Source: Microbispora bryophytorum (GTDB taxonomy: Bacteria; Actinomycetota; Actinomycetes; Streptosporangiales; Streptosporangiaceae). Taken from it: 64,000 nt of DNA. Numbering within the stretch: position 1 is the stretch's first letter; each line of letters begins with the position of its first letter. The translations under genes were made by a program, and so were the position numbers. This document shows positions 35,742 through 43,665 of this stretch, piece by piece. The notes beneath the pieces are model-generated. The model did no database searches, had not been told where the DNA came from, and worked only from the letters and a program-made list of their open reading frames with translations. The stretch spans positions 62,001 to 126,000 of the forward strand of contig NZ_VIRL01000010.1 of assembly GCF_006874465.1 (NCBI RefSeq). Reading direction: 5' to 3'.

Positions 35742-36456
35742 GGAGAGCCCGGCGGCGGTCCTGTTCGACATGGACGGCACGCTGGTGGACACCGAGGACC
35801 TGTGGTGGGACGCCTGCGTGGAGGTCGCCGGCGGACTGGGCTCCCCTCTCGGGGAGGCCGACCGGGAGGCGCTGTTCGGCCTGTCGGTCGAGGACGCCGC
35901 CCTGCACATCTCCGGAGGTCCGGGGGCGGGGGCCGTGGAGTCCCTGCTGACGGACGCGTTCACCCGCCGGCTGAAGAACGGGGTGACCATGCTTCCGGGC
36001 GCGGTCGCGCTGCTGGAGGCCCTGCGCGCGGCCGGGATCCCGGCGGGGCTGGTCAGCGCGTCCCCCCGGCCGGTCGTGGACCTGGTGCTCGAGACCGTCG
36101 GCGGGCACCGCTTCCGCCTGTCGGTGGCCGCCGGGGACAGCGCCAGGAACAAGCCCGCGCCCGATCCGTACCTGGCCGCCGCCGCGCGGCTCGGTGTCGA
36201 CCCGGCCGCGTGCGTGGCGATCGAGGACAGCCCGACGGGCGTCGCCTCGGCCCGGTCCGCCGGGTGCGCCGTCATCGTGGTCGGCCCCTCCGGCGCTGCC
36301 GGCGGCGTGACGGCCGCGGGTGTGACAGCGGGCGGTGTGACAGCCGCGGGTGTGACGGTCGGCGGCGTGACGGCGGTGCCGACGCTGGAGAGCGTCGACC
36401 TGCCGCTGCTGCGCCGGCTTGTCTCCGATCCCGGTCCGGTCACTCCTCGGACCTAA
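35731..36456 (+). CDS. HAD-superfamily phosphatase (beta-phosphoglucomutase-like)
   Basis: 241 aa. Motif I FDMDGTLVDTEDLWWDA with nucleophile Asp, motif II VSASPR, motif III KPAPDPYLAAA, motif IV AIEDSPTGVASARSAG. A helical cap sits between motifs I and II. It lacks the DWAGT start of phosphonoacetaldehyde hydrolase, so it is not PhnX. Residues ~195-220 are a GGVTAAGVTAGG-type repeat from 15-bp DNA units. Last gene of the importer operon; I infer that it dephosphorylates the imported solute. Confidence 0.85.
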   Translation: MSSRESPAAVLFDMDGTLVDTEDLWWDACVEVAGGLGSPLGEADREALFGLSVEDAALHISGGPGAGAVESLLTDAFTRRLKNGVTMLPGAVALLEALRAAGIPAGLVSASPRPVVDLVLETVGGHRFRLSVAAGDSARNKPAPDPYLAAAARLGVDPAACVAIEDSPTGVASARSAGCAVIVVGPSGAAGGVTAAGVTAGGVTAAGVTVGGVTAVPTLESVDLPLLRRLVSDPGPVTPRT

Positions 36457-36480
36457 GTTCCTTATGGATATCGTCGCAGC

Positions 36481-36843
36481 ATGCACATCGAGAGCACCGT
36501 TTGCGAGGACCCGAAGGACGTCTACTCGGCCGCCTGCCCGTGCCGCAACATGCTCGACCTGCTGGCCAACAAGTGGAGCGCGCTGGCCCTGGGCGCTCTG
36601 GAGGAAGGACCGCAGCGTTTCGGCGCGCTGCGCGCCCGCCTCCAGGGCGTCAGCCCCAAGATGCTCACCCAGACCCTGCGCCGCCTGGAGGACCACGGTC
36701 TCGTCCACCGCGACGTGTACCCCGAGGTGCCGCTGCGGGTGGAGTACAGCCTCACCCCGCTCGGCCGGGACGCCAACGTCCCGCTCGCCCACCTGCGGAC
36801 GTGGGTGGAGCGCAACATCGCACGCTTCCCCGACCAGGGCTGA
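36481..36843 (+). CDS. HxlR-family transcriptional regulator
   Basis: 120-aa winged-helix protein: CPCRNMLDLLANKWSALAL, ALEEGPQRFGALRARLQGVSPKMLTQTLRRLEDHGLV and VEYSLTPLGRD are the HxlR hallmarks. The Cys residues near positions 8, 18 and 20 could act as redox or electrophile sensors as in other HxlR proteins. Upstream of and on the same strand as an NADPH:quinone-type oxidoreductase, a frequent HxlR target. Confidence 0.9.
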   Translation: MHIESTVCEDPKDVYSAACPCRNMLDLLANKWSALALGALEEGPQRFGALRARLQGVSPKMLTQTLRRLEDHGLVHRDVYPEVPLRVEYSLTPLGRDANVPLAHLRTWVERNIARFPDQG

Positions 36844-36869
36844 CCCTCTCACCTCGATGGTTCCCGAGA

Positions 36870-36912
36870 GGTACTCGCCCTCCTTGCGGGTAACCAGGCG
36901 TGGGTGGGTACC
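36870..36912. promoter_or_regulatory. Three phased GGTAcY hexamers between hxlR and the oxidoreductase
   Basis: GGTACT (36870), GGTAAC (36889) and GGTACC (36907) begin 19 and 18 bp apart, close to two helical turns. They lie just upstream of the oxidoreductase start. A candidate operator for the HxlR protein; inference from position and phasing only. Confidence 0.35.
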
Positions 36913-36972
36913 GTGCAGGTCATGCCGCCGAACCGTACGAACGGCACGAAATCCTTAAGCACAGGGACAGAC

Positions 36973-38007
36973 ATGATCGAGAACCAGAACGGGACCATGC
37001 CCGCCGTCGCCTTCCGGCGCAGCCTTCCCATCGACGACCCGGAAAGCCTGCTGGACGTTGAGCTGCCGGTGCCCGAGCCCGGCCCTCGCGACCTGCTGGT
37101 CCAGGTGGAGGCCGTCGCCGTGAACCCGGTGGACTACAAGGTCCGGCGCAACAGCGATCCGGGCGGCGAACCCAAGGTGCTCGGCTGGGACGCCGCCGGC
37201 ACCGTGGTCGCCGTGGGCGACGAGGTCGAGCTGTTCGCGGTCGGCGACGAGGTCTACTACGCCGGTGCGCTCGACCGGCCCGGCGCGAACTCCCGCTTCC
37301 ACGTGGTGGACGAGCGCATCGTCGGCCACAAGCCCGCCACGTTGTCCTTCACCGAGGCCGCCGCGCTGCCGCTGACCTCCCTCACGGCCTGGGAGGGCCT
37401 GTTCGAGCGGCTGGGCCTGCGCGGCGACGCGCTCGGCCAGACCGGGACGCTGCTGGTGACCGCGGCCGCGGGCGGCGTCGGCTCCATCGCCGTGCAGCTC
37501 GCCCGCGCCCTGACCGGGCTCACCGTGATCGGCACGGCCTCCCGCCCCGAGACGGTGGAGTTCGCCCGCCGGATGGGCGTCCACCACGTCGTGGACCACC
37601 GGGGACCGCTGGCGAAGCAACTGGCCGAGGTCGCGCCCGGCGGCGTGGACTACGTCTTCAGCACGATCGGCACCGACCGCAACCTCGCGGCCTACGCCGA
37701 GGCGCTCGTCCCCTTCGGCCAGATCGTCGCCATCGACGACCACGACTCCCTCGACATCGGCGTGCTCAAGCCGAAGAGCATCTCGTTCCACTGGGAGCTC
37801 ATGTACACCCACTCGCTGTTCCGGACTCCGCACCAGGTGAACCAGCACCGCATCCTCGACCGGGTCGCGCGGCTCGTGGACGCCGGGGTCCTCACCACCA
37901 CCGCCACCCGCGACCTCGGCCCGGTCAACGCCGCCAACCTGCGTGAGGCCCACCGGATCCTCGAATCGGGCACCGCCATCGGCAAGCTCACCCTGACGGG
38001 CTTCTGA
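36973..38007 (+). CDS. Zinc-type alcohol dehydrogenase / quinone oxidoreductase
   Basis: 344-aa MDR-superfamily enzyme: VPEPGPRDLLVQVEAVAVNPVDYKVRR at the N-terminus, GWDAAGTVVAVGDEV, nucleotide-binding VTAAAGGVGSIAVQLARAL (~170) and TGLTVIGTASRPETVEF. It lacks the structural-zinc cysteine set, as do NADPH-dependent quinone reductases. ATG 36973 chosen; an ATG at 36997 is an equally family-like start. Likely removes reactive carbonyls or quinones under HxlR control. Confidence 0.87.
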   Translation: MIENQNGTMPAVAFRRSLPIDDPESLLDVELPVPEPGPRDLLVQVEAVAVNPVDYKVRRNSDPGGEPKVLGWDAAGTVVAVGDEVELFAVGDEVYYAGALDRPGANSRFHVVDERIVGHKPATLSFTEAAALPLTSLTAWEGLFERLGLRGDALGQTGTLLVTAAAGGVGSIAVQLARALTGLTVIGTASRPETVEFARRMGVHHVVDHRGPLAKQLAEVAPGGVDYVFSTIGTDRNLAAYAEALVPFGQIVAIDDHDSLDIGVLKPKSISFHWELMYTHSLFRTPHQVNQHRILDRVARLVDAGVLTTTATRDLGPVNAANLREAHRILESGTAIGKLTLTGF

Positions 38008-38144
38008 GGCCCGCCGCGCCGGGCCCCCGCCGTACGGGCCCGCCGCGCCGGGCCCCCGCCGTACGGGCCCGCCGCACTGGCCCACCACACTGGCCCGGTG
38101 AACAACGGGGCCGGGGAACAACGGGGCCGGGGAACAACGGGTAC
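38008..38144. repeat. Intergenic tandem repeats (29-bp and 16-bp arrays)
   Basis: Two adjacent identical 29-bp units (38008-38036, 38037-38065) of the form GGCCCGCCGCGCCGGGCCCC..., a degenerate third, then 16-bp units GAACAACGGGGCCGGG at 38100-38115 and 38116-38131 plus a partial copy. They fill almost the whole gap between two oxidoreductase genes. Confidence 0.85.
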
Positions 38145-38197
38145 GGCCCGGCCGGTTGGCACCACAGGAACCGAGCCGAAGACAACAGGAGCCGCGC

Positions 38198-39160
38198 ATG
38201 CACGCCATCGTCATCCCCGCTTACGGTGATTCCTCGGTGCTGGAGTACGCCGAGCGGCCCGACCCCGAGCCCGGCCCCGGCGAGGTGCTGGTCGAGGTCG
38301 CGGCGACGGGCGTCAACTTCATCGACGTCTACCACCGCGAGGGCCGCTACCCGCTGCCGCTCCCGCTGATCCCGGGTTCGGAGACGGCGGGGACCGTCAC
38401 GGCGGTCGGGCCCGGCGTGACCGACGTGGTGCCCGGAGACCGGGTCGCCTCCGCCAGTGCGGTCGGCGCGTACGCGACCAAGGCCGTGATCCCGGCGGAC
38501 AAGGCGATCCGGCTGCCCGACGGGCTGTCGCCGGATCTGGCGGCGGCGGTGATGCTCCAGGGGCTGACCGCCCACTACCTGACCCACTCCACGTACGCGA
38601 TCCGGTCGGGTGACGACGTGCTCGTGCACGCGGCGGCCGGCGGCATGGGCCTGCTGCTCGTCCAGATGGCCAAGCTCCGCGGCGCCCGCGTGATCGGCAC
38701 GGTCTCCAGCGCCGAGAAGGAGAAGCTCGCCCGGCAGGCGGGCGCCGACGAGGTCGTCGGCTACGAGGGCTTCACCGACGCCGTCAAGGAGATCACCGAC
38801 GGAGCCGGAGTGCACGTCGTCTACGACGGGGTCGGCGCCGCCACGTTCGACGGGTCGCTCGCGTCGCTGCGACCGCGCGGCATGATGGCGCTGTACGGCG
38901 CGGCCAGCGGGCCCGTCCCGCCGTTCGACCCGCAGCGGCTCAACGCGGGCGGGTCGCTGTTCCTGACCCGGCCCACGCTCGGGCACTACACGGCCACCCG
39001 CGAGGAACTGCTGTCACGGGCGGACGACCTGCTCGGCTGGGTCGCCTCCGGCGCGGTCAAGGTGCACGTCTCCCAGCGCTACCCGCTGGCCGAGGCCCGG
39101 CGCGCCCACGACGACCTGGAGGGCAGGCGGACGACCGGCAAGCTGCTGCTCACGCCCTGA
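38198..39160 (+). CDS. NADPH:quinone oxidoreductase
   Basis: 320-aa QOR-type MDR enzyme: IVIPAYGDSSVLEYAERP, GVNFIDVYHREGRYPLPLP (the quinone-reductase signature), PGSETAGTVTAVGPGV, VHAAAGGMGLLLVQMAK at ~150 and the C-terminal LAEARRAHDDLEGRRTTGKLLL. ATG 38198 has GGAG upstream; the extra N-terminal codons of the open frame are not conserved. One-electron-free reduction of quinones with NADPH is the known family activity. Confidence 0.9.
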   Translation: MHAIVIPAYGDSSVLEYAERPDPEPGPGEVLVEVAATGVNFIDVYHREGRYPLPLPLIPGSETAGTVTAVGPGVTDVVPGDRVASASAVGAYATKAVIPADKAIRLPDGLSPDLAAAVMLQGLTAHYLTHSTYAIRSGDDVLVHAAAGGMGLLLVQMAKLRGARVIGTVSSAEKEKLARQAGADEVVGYEGFTDAVKEITDGAGVHVVYDGVGAATFDGSLASLRPRGMMALYGAASGPVPPFDPQRLNAGGSLFLTRPTLGHYTATREELLSRADDLLGWVASGAVKVHVSQRYPLAEARRAHDDLEGRRTTGKLLLTP

Positions 39161-39268
39161 ACGTCCGCTCGGCGGCAATGTCGGCCATGTCGGCCAGACG
39201 TCGTCACCGGGTCGTGCCGCAAGTCCCCCCGCCGCCTATACGTTGACAGTGGCGGGGGGGTGCCTCGA

Positions 39269-40321
39269 TCAGACCAGAGGGTGGGCCGGCCACTCCAGGA
39301 GGCGGGCCCCGAGCACGGCCGTCTCCAGCGTGAACCGCTGGGTGGAGTCGCTCGGCGAGAAGCCGGTCAGCCTCCTGATCCGTTCCAGCCGGTAGGTGAT
39401 CGCCCGGGTGCTGACGCCGAGCCTGCGCGCCGCCGCCGTGTGGTTGCCCTGGGAGGCGAAGACGGCCTCCAGCGTCTCCAGCAGCGCCTCTGGCCCGCCG
39501 CGGGCGGAGGTCAGCGGCCCGAGCACGGTGGAGACGAGGTCCACGATCGCCTCCCTGTCCCGCAGCAGCACCGGGAAGACCAGCAGGTCGGCCGCCTTCA
39601 GCACCTGCGCCCGCAGGCCCAGCCGCTCGCCGAGGTCGATGGCGCCCGCCGCCTCCCGGTAGGAGGTGACGATGCCGCCGGGGCCCCGGTGGGGGCGGCC
39701 CACCCCTGCCCGCCAGTCCGTGAGCGCGGAGCGTACGTGGTGGGTGAACTCGCCGCTCGCGGCGGTCAGCGCGCCCGGCGACACGCACACCAGCAGGCCG
39801 TCGCGGACGGCGACCAGGATGTTGTGCGAGCCGAACCTCGCCACCAGCGCCTGCTCGATCCCCTTGACCAGCGGGTCGCCCGCCGTCACCGGGGTGCCGG
39901 GCCTGACCACGGTCACGACGTACGCCCCGGCGAGCCGCAGGCCGAAGTGCTCGGCCCGCTCGGCGTCCGCCCTGCCCTGCAACAGGTCGTCGACGAACAG
40001 GCGGCGGGCCTCCTCCTCCTGCCGGAGGGCGGCCCGCTGGGCGTCCTCGTATCCCTCGATGTAGGCGGCCATGCCGCGGCGCACGGCGCCGAAGGCCCCA
40101 CCGGCGGTGATCTCGGCGGCGTGCAGGCAGGCGTCGGCCAGCACCCGCAGCGGGATGCCGCGTTCGGCGGCGAGGGCGCCGCACTCACGCAGGCCGTCGA
40201 TGTCGGCGCGGCCGGGCAGCCTGCCGGTGGCGGCCGACGCGGCCAGAACCGACAGGAACCCGCCGAGTAAGTCGGCGGGCACCCCGGTCGCCTCGCTCAC
40301 GCGAGCGAGAACGCTGTCCAT
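39269..40321 (-). CDS. PucR/CdaR-type transcriptional regulator
   Basis: 350 aa. The C-terminal HTH NHTAAARRLGVSTRAITYRLERI (~300-325) followed by RRLTGF is the PucR-family DNA-binding domain. The middle contains a GGDEF-like/CdaR region and the N-terminal ~110 residues a helical sensor-like part. Its ATG (40321) overlaps by one base the stop of the ABC-2 permease, so it is the last gene of a minus-strand operon with an exporter and could autoregulate it. Confidence 0.85.
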   Translation of the reverse strand: MDSVLARVSEATGVPADLLGGFLSVLAASAATGRLPGRADIDGLRECGALAAERGIPLRVLADACLHAAEITAGGAFGAVRRGMAAYIEGYEDAQRAALRQEEEARRLFVDDLLQGRADAERAEHFGLRLAGAYVVTVVRPGTPVTAGDPLVKGIEQALVARFGSHNILVAVRDGLLVCVSPGALTAASGEFTHHVRSALTDWRAGVGRPHRGPGGIVTSYREAAGAIDLGERLGLRAQVLKAADLLVFPVLLRDREAIVDLVSTVLGPLTSARGGPEALLETLEAVFASQGNHTAAARRLGVSTRAITYRLERIRRLTGFSPSDSTQRFTLETAVLGARLLEWPAHPLV

Positions 40322-41121
40322 CAGACTCCTACGTCACGCCGTTCGAAGGCGAGCAGCGCCGTCATGAGCAGGACGGCCGTCGCACCCAGCAGGACAAGGT
40401 AGTCACCGTACGGCCAGCCCTGATAGAGCGGCCTGCCGTCGAGGTAGTAGTGGACGGGCGAGAGCCAGCGCAGCCAGGAGATCGCGTCGATGCTCCTGCC
40501 CATGGTCTCCACGATGTACCCGGCCACGCCCCAGACGCCGACCACGGCGAGCGCGACCTGCTTGCGCCCGAAGGCCGCGCCCACGCACAGTGTCAGCGTC
40601 CCGAAGAACAGCACGAGCAGGAACAGCCCGGTGTGCGCGGCGAGGATGCCGCCGAACGGCACCTCCATGTGGGCGGCGGACGACGCCCCCGTGGCGACGG
40701 CCAGCGTCACCAGCGCCACGGCGAGCAGGCCGAGCGCCAGCGCGGCCCAGCGCTCCAGGAGCAGCCGCCTGCGGTCGATCGGCAGCGTCAGCGTGAGCTC
40801 CAGCGTCTTGGCCTCCTCCGGGCCGGCGATGGCCCGGTTGCCGAGGATCGCGGCGCACATGGTGAACAGCAGCGGGCCGAGGAGCTGGTAGGCGACCGCC
40901 TGCAGGTAGCCGCGTCCGGTCGCGATGTCGGACATGCCGCCCATCAGGTCCTTGAACGCGCCCGGATACTTGGCGATGGCCTGCTTGCTGAACGTCTCGG
41001 GGTCGTTCATCATGCTCGCGTAGATCGAGATGTACATCCCGAGGAACGCGCACAGCCCGACCGTCCACCCGATGAGGGCGCGGCGGTACTCTCCGAGGCT
41101 CTTACGCACCAGCGTGGGCAT
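40321..41121 (-). CDS. ABC-2 type exporter permease
   Basis: 266 aa with six hydrophobic segments (first RALIGWTVGLCAFLGMYISIY, last LVLLGATAVLLMTALLAF), a large loop with GRGYLQAVAYQLLGPLL, and the ABC-2 pattern of EEAKTLELTLTLPIDRRRLLLERW. It pairs with the adjacent ATPase, whose 3' end it overlaps by 20 bp. Substrate unknown; drug or lipid export is typical. Confidence 0.87.
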   Translation of the reverse strand: MPTLVRKSLGEYRRALIGWTVGLCAFLGMYISIYASMMNDPETFSKQAIAKYPGAFKDLMGGMSDIATGRGYLQAVAYQLLGPLLFTMCAAILGNRAIAGPEEAKTLELTLTLPIDRRRLLLERWAALALGLLAVALVTLAVATGASSAAHMEVPFGGILAAHTGLFLLVLFFGTLTLCVGAAFGRKQVALAVVGVWGVAGYIVETMGRSIDAISWLRWLSPVHYYLDGRPLYQGWPYGDYLVLLGATAVLLMTALLAFERRDVGV

Positions 41122-42010
41122 GACGGCCCTCCTCCTCGCTGTAGTAGGTCAGGAAGATCTCCTCCAGGTCCGGCTCCGCGCTGACCATGTGGACCACCGT
41201 GTAACGGGCCGCGGCCTTGATCAGCGCATCGGGCCTGCCGTCGATGGTGCAGCGCAGGCTCGTCCCTTGGACGACCACGTCCCGTACGCCCGGGAGCCCG
41301 TCGAACGACTCTCTGGGGACCGGCGCGTCGAAGTGGAGCTCCACGTGCCGTACGGCCCGCTCGCGCAGCGCGGCGATGTCCTCGACCGCGACGAGGCGCC
41401 CCGCGCGCACGATGCCCACCCGGTCGGCCACGTGCTCCACCTCGGCGAGCACGTGCGACGACATGAGGATCGTGTGGCCGGCCGTGCGCGCCTCCCGGAC
41501 CATGGCCAGGAACTCCTGCTGCACCAGCGGGTCGAGCCCGCTCGTCGGCTCGTCCAGGATGAGCAGCTCGGGCTCGTGCATGAACGCCTGGATGAGCCCG
41601 ACCTTCTGCTTGTTGCCCTTGGACAGCTCGCCCATCCTGACCGACAGGTCGGCGTCGAGCCGCTCGGCCAGCTCGTCGATCCTGCCGCGGCTCACCCCGC
41701 CGCGCACGTCGGCGAGGAACTGCAGGTAATTACGGGCCCGCTCCCTGCCCTCCAGGGCCAGCTCGCCCGGGAGGTAGCCGATCCGGGCGCGCACGCGCGG
41801 ATCGCGGGTGCCGGCGCCGAGGACGGTCGCCCGGCCGGACGTCGGCCGGATCACGTCGAGGAGCAGCCGGATCGTCGTCGTCTTGCCGGCGCCGTTGGGG
41901 CCGAGATAGCCGAAGACCTCGCCCGGCCGGATTTCGAGGGTGAGGTCCTCGAGGCCCCGCCTCGCACCGTAGAACTTCGTCAGTCCTTCGGTTTCCACCA
42001 CTGCTGTCAT
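41102..42010 (-). CDS. ABC exporter ATPase
   Basis: 302 aa. Walker A LGPNGAGKTTT (~40), signature ELSKGNKQKVGLIQAF, Walker B LLILDEPTSGLDP, switch His MSSHVLAEVEHVAD. A ~90-residue C-terminal extension ends EEIFLTYYSEEE, as in CcmA/DrrA-like exporters. First gene of an operon with the ABC-2 permease and PucR regulator. Confidence 0.92.
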   Translation of the reverse strand: MTAVVETEGLTKFYGARRGLEDLTLEIRPGEVFGYLGPNGAGKTTTIRLLLDVIRPTSGRATVLGAGTRDPRVRARIGYLPGELALEGRERARNYLQFLADVRGGVSRGRIDELAERLDADLSVRMGELSKGNKQKVGLIQAFMHEPELLILDEPTSGLDPLVQQEFLAMVREARTAGHTILMSSHVLAEVEHVADRVGIVRAGRLVAVEDIAALRERAVRHVELHFDAPVPRESFDGLPGVRDVVVQGTSLRCTIDGRPDALIKAAARYTVVHMVSAEPDLEEIFLTYYSEEEGRHAHAGA

Positions 42011-42102
42011 GCCGCAATGGTGGCGCTCCCGTCAGGCGCGGGGTATGCCCGCTTCCGGACACTTGCCGGTCGCGTTCGTTCCCACCTTCGGCAAAGCGGC
42101 GG

Positions 42103-42486
42103 TCAGGGCATGCGGCAGGTGGTGGAGCCGGGCAGCAGGTGCCGGTAGCGGGAGACCAGCCGGTAGCCCGCCTCGGCGAGCCCGCTCACCGGCGGGGTCA
42201 GCATCACCCGGCCGGCCACGCTCCAGGCCACGTTCGGCTGCAGGGCCAGGAGCAGCGCGATTGCGCGCGCGCCGTGGGCACGCAGCCCGTCCGGGCCGAG
42301 CAGCCGCACGGACGTCTCGACCTCCTCGCGCGTCAGGCCCACCGCGCCGAGATCGAGGCCCTGCCACGCCCGCACGGCGGGCATGTACGGCAGGAACCGA
42401 TGCCCGGCGTTCACGCACGTCTGGCAGAAGGCGCAGTCGCCGTCGAAGACCAGCAGGATCCGGTTGTCTCCGCTTTGTCCGCCCAT
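42103..42486 (-). CDS. DCC-family thiol-disulfide oxidoreductase-like protein
   Basis: 127 aa starting at ATG 42486; the longer frame adds 11 residues without similarity. The DCC/YuxK signature VFDGDCAFCQTCV (~residue 15) gives a C-x-x-C redox-type pair. Cytoplasmic, function poorly defined. Lies between the exporter and the poly-proline peptide, on the same strand. Confidence 0.85.
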   Translation of the reverse strand: MGGQSGDNRILLVFDGDCAFCQTCVNAGHRFLPYMPAVRAWQGLDLGAVGLTREEVETSVRLLGPDGLRAHGARAIALLLALQPNVAWSVAGRVMLTPPVSGLAEAGYRLVSRYRHLLPGSTTCRMP

Positions 42487-42496
42487 GCCGTCGAAC

Positions 42497-42667
42497 CTAC
42501 CAATCCTGGGACGGATCATTCCGGTCGCGCGGTGGCGGTGGCGGTGGCGGTGGCGGTGGCGGTGGCGGCCGCCGTGAGGCCCGCACCGCCAGCACGACGA
42601 TGAGGATCACCGCGACCGCGAGACTGAAGACGACCGCGACGACCAGCAGCAGGACGAGCGCACTCAT
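42497..42667 (-). CDS. Membrane micro-protein with poly-proline tail
   Basis: 56 aa. An N-terminal membrane helix (~2-30, SALVLLLVVAVVFSLAVAV then ILIVVLAV) is followed by RASRR and thirteen consecutive prolines, ending RDRNDPSQDW. The proline run is encoded by six copies of a GGTGGC unit (read on the other strand, 42531-42568). ATG 42667 overlaps the cobD stop (ATGA), which argues for translation. No family recognised; poly-proline would need EF-P for translation and could bind SH3/WW-like or profilin-like partners. Confidence 0.6.
   Translation of the reverse strand: MSALVLLLVVAVVFSLAVAVILIVVLAVRASRRPPPPPPPPPPPPPRDRNDPSQDW
42531..42568. repeat. GGTGGC hexanucleotide microsatellite
   Basis: Six uninterrupted GGTGGC units plus a partial one, encoding Pro-Pro pairs on the minus strand. 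Six-base steps change length in frame. Confidence 0.85.
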
Positions 42668-43665
42668 CGTCGATCCCTTCGGCGGTTCCGGGTGAGGGCG
42701 AGCCGGGCGGCGACGGCCAGGCCGACCGACGCGTACGACACTGCGCGCGCCAGCTGTACGGACCTGGGGATGTCGGCGACGGCCGGGCGGGGACCGTCGC
42801 CCAGCTCCGGGCGGCGCTCCACCCTGCCGCCGTAGTCGTTGGCCCCGCCGAGGCGTACGCCGAGGGCGCCGGCGAAGGCCGCCTCGCAGCGGCCGGAGTT
42901 GGGGCTGGGATGGCGGTGACCGTCCCGCGCGAGGACGGCCGCCGCGCGGCGCGGGGAACCGCCCGCCAGACCGGCGAGGCCCACGGTGAGCAGGGCCGTC
43001 AGCCGGGCCGGCACATAGTTGGCCACGTCGTCCAGCCGGGCCGAGGCCCAGCCGAACCTCTCGTAGCGCGGCGACCGGTGGCCCACCATCGCGTCCAGCG
43101 TGTTCACCGCGCGGTAGCCGAGCAAGCCGGGAACGCCGAAGACCGCGCCCCACACGAGCGGGGCGACGACGGCGTCTGATGTGTTCTCCGCGATGGACTC
43201 GACCGTGCCCCGCGCGAGCTCCGCGGCGTCCAGCCCCGACGGGTCGCGCCCGCACAGGTGCGGGAGGCGTGCGCGGGCGGCGGCCAGGTCGCCCTCCTGC
43301 AACGAGTGGGCCATCAGCGTGCCCTCCCTGCCCAGGGTCGTGCCGCCGAGCACCGCCCACGTGGCGGCGGCGGTGACCGCGGTCCGCGCGATCGGGCGTG
43401 CCCTGGTCATCCGCTCGGCGAGCAGCCCCGCCGCCGTCGCCGCGCCGACGCAGACCATGGTGTAGGCCAGGCCCGCCAACCTCGAATCACGATATATGCG
43501 CTTTTCGAGGGCGGCGGCACGGCTGCCGAACACCGCGACGGGGTGACCCCGCCGGGGATCCCCCACCGCGGCGTCGATCGCGGCCCCGGCGAGCAGCCCT
43601 GCCACCGTGGCACCGTCCATGATCCGGGTCACGCACGCATTCTGCCGTACGTGCGTATTTGTCAC
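42664..43665 (-). CDS. cobD: Adenosylcobinamide-phosphate synthase
   Basis: 333-aa CobD/CbiB membrane protein that attaches aminopropanol (phosphate) to cobyric acid. Family features: AAIDAAVGDPRRGHPVAVFGS at ~30, ARGTVESIAENTSDAVVAPLVWGAVFG, GYRAVNTLDAMVGHRSPRYERFGWASARLDDVANYVPARLTALL in part, and a late PSPNSGRCEAAFAGALGVRLGG. Start GTG 43665 overlaps the upstream kinase stop (GTGA); in-frame GTG 43632 and ATG 43620 are alternatives. Separated by 33 kb from the cobT group. Confidence 0.9.
   Translation of the reverse strand: MTNTHVRQNACVTRIMDGATVAGLLAGAAIDAAVGDPRRGHPVAVFGSRAAALEKRIYRDSRLAGLAYTMVCVGAATAAGLLAERMTRARPIARTAVTAAATWAVLGGTTLGREGTLMAHSLQEGDLAAARARLPHLCGRDPSGLDAAELARGTVESIAENTSDAVVAPLVWGAVFGVPGLLGYRAVNTLDAMVGHRSPRYERFGWASARLDDVANYVPARLTALLTVGLAGLAGGSPRRAAAVLARDGHRHPSPNSGRCEAAFAGALGVRLGGANDYGGRVERRPELGDGPRPAVADIPRSVQLARAVSYASVGLAVAARLALTRNRRRDRR

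Noticed and set aside
35731-36456. Phosphonoacetaldehyde hydrolase PhnX
   Set aside because: Motif I is FDMDGT, not the DWAGT of PhnX, and the cap lysine context is absent.
42531-42568. Hexamer array as CRISPR-like repeats
   Set aside because: No spacers; simple microsatellite inside a coding frame.
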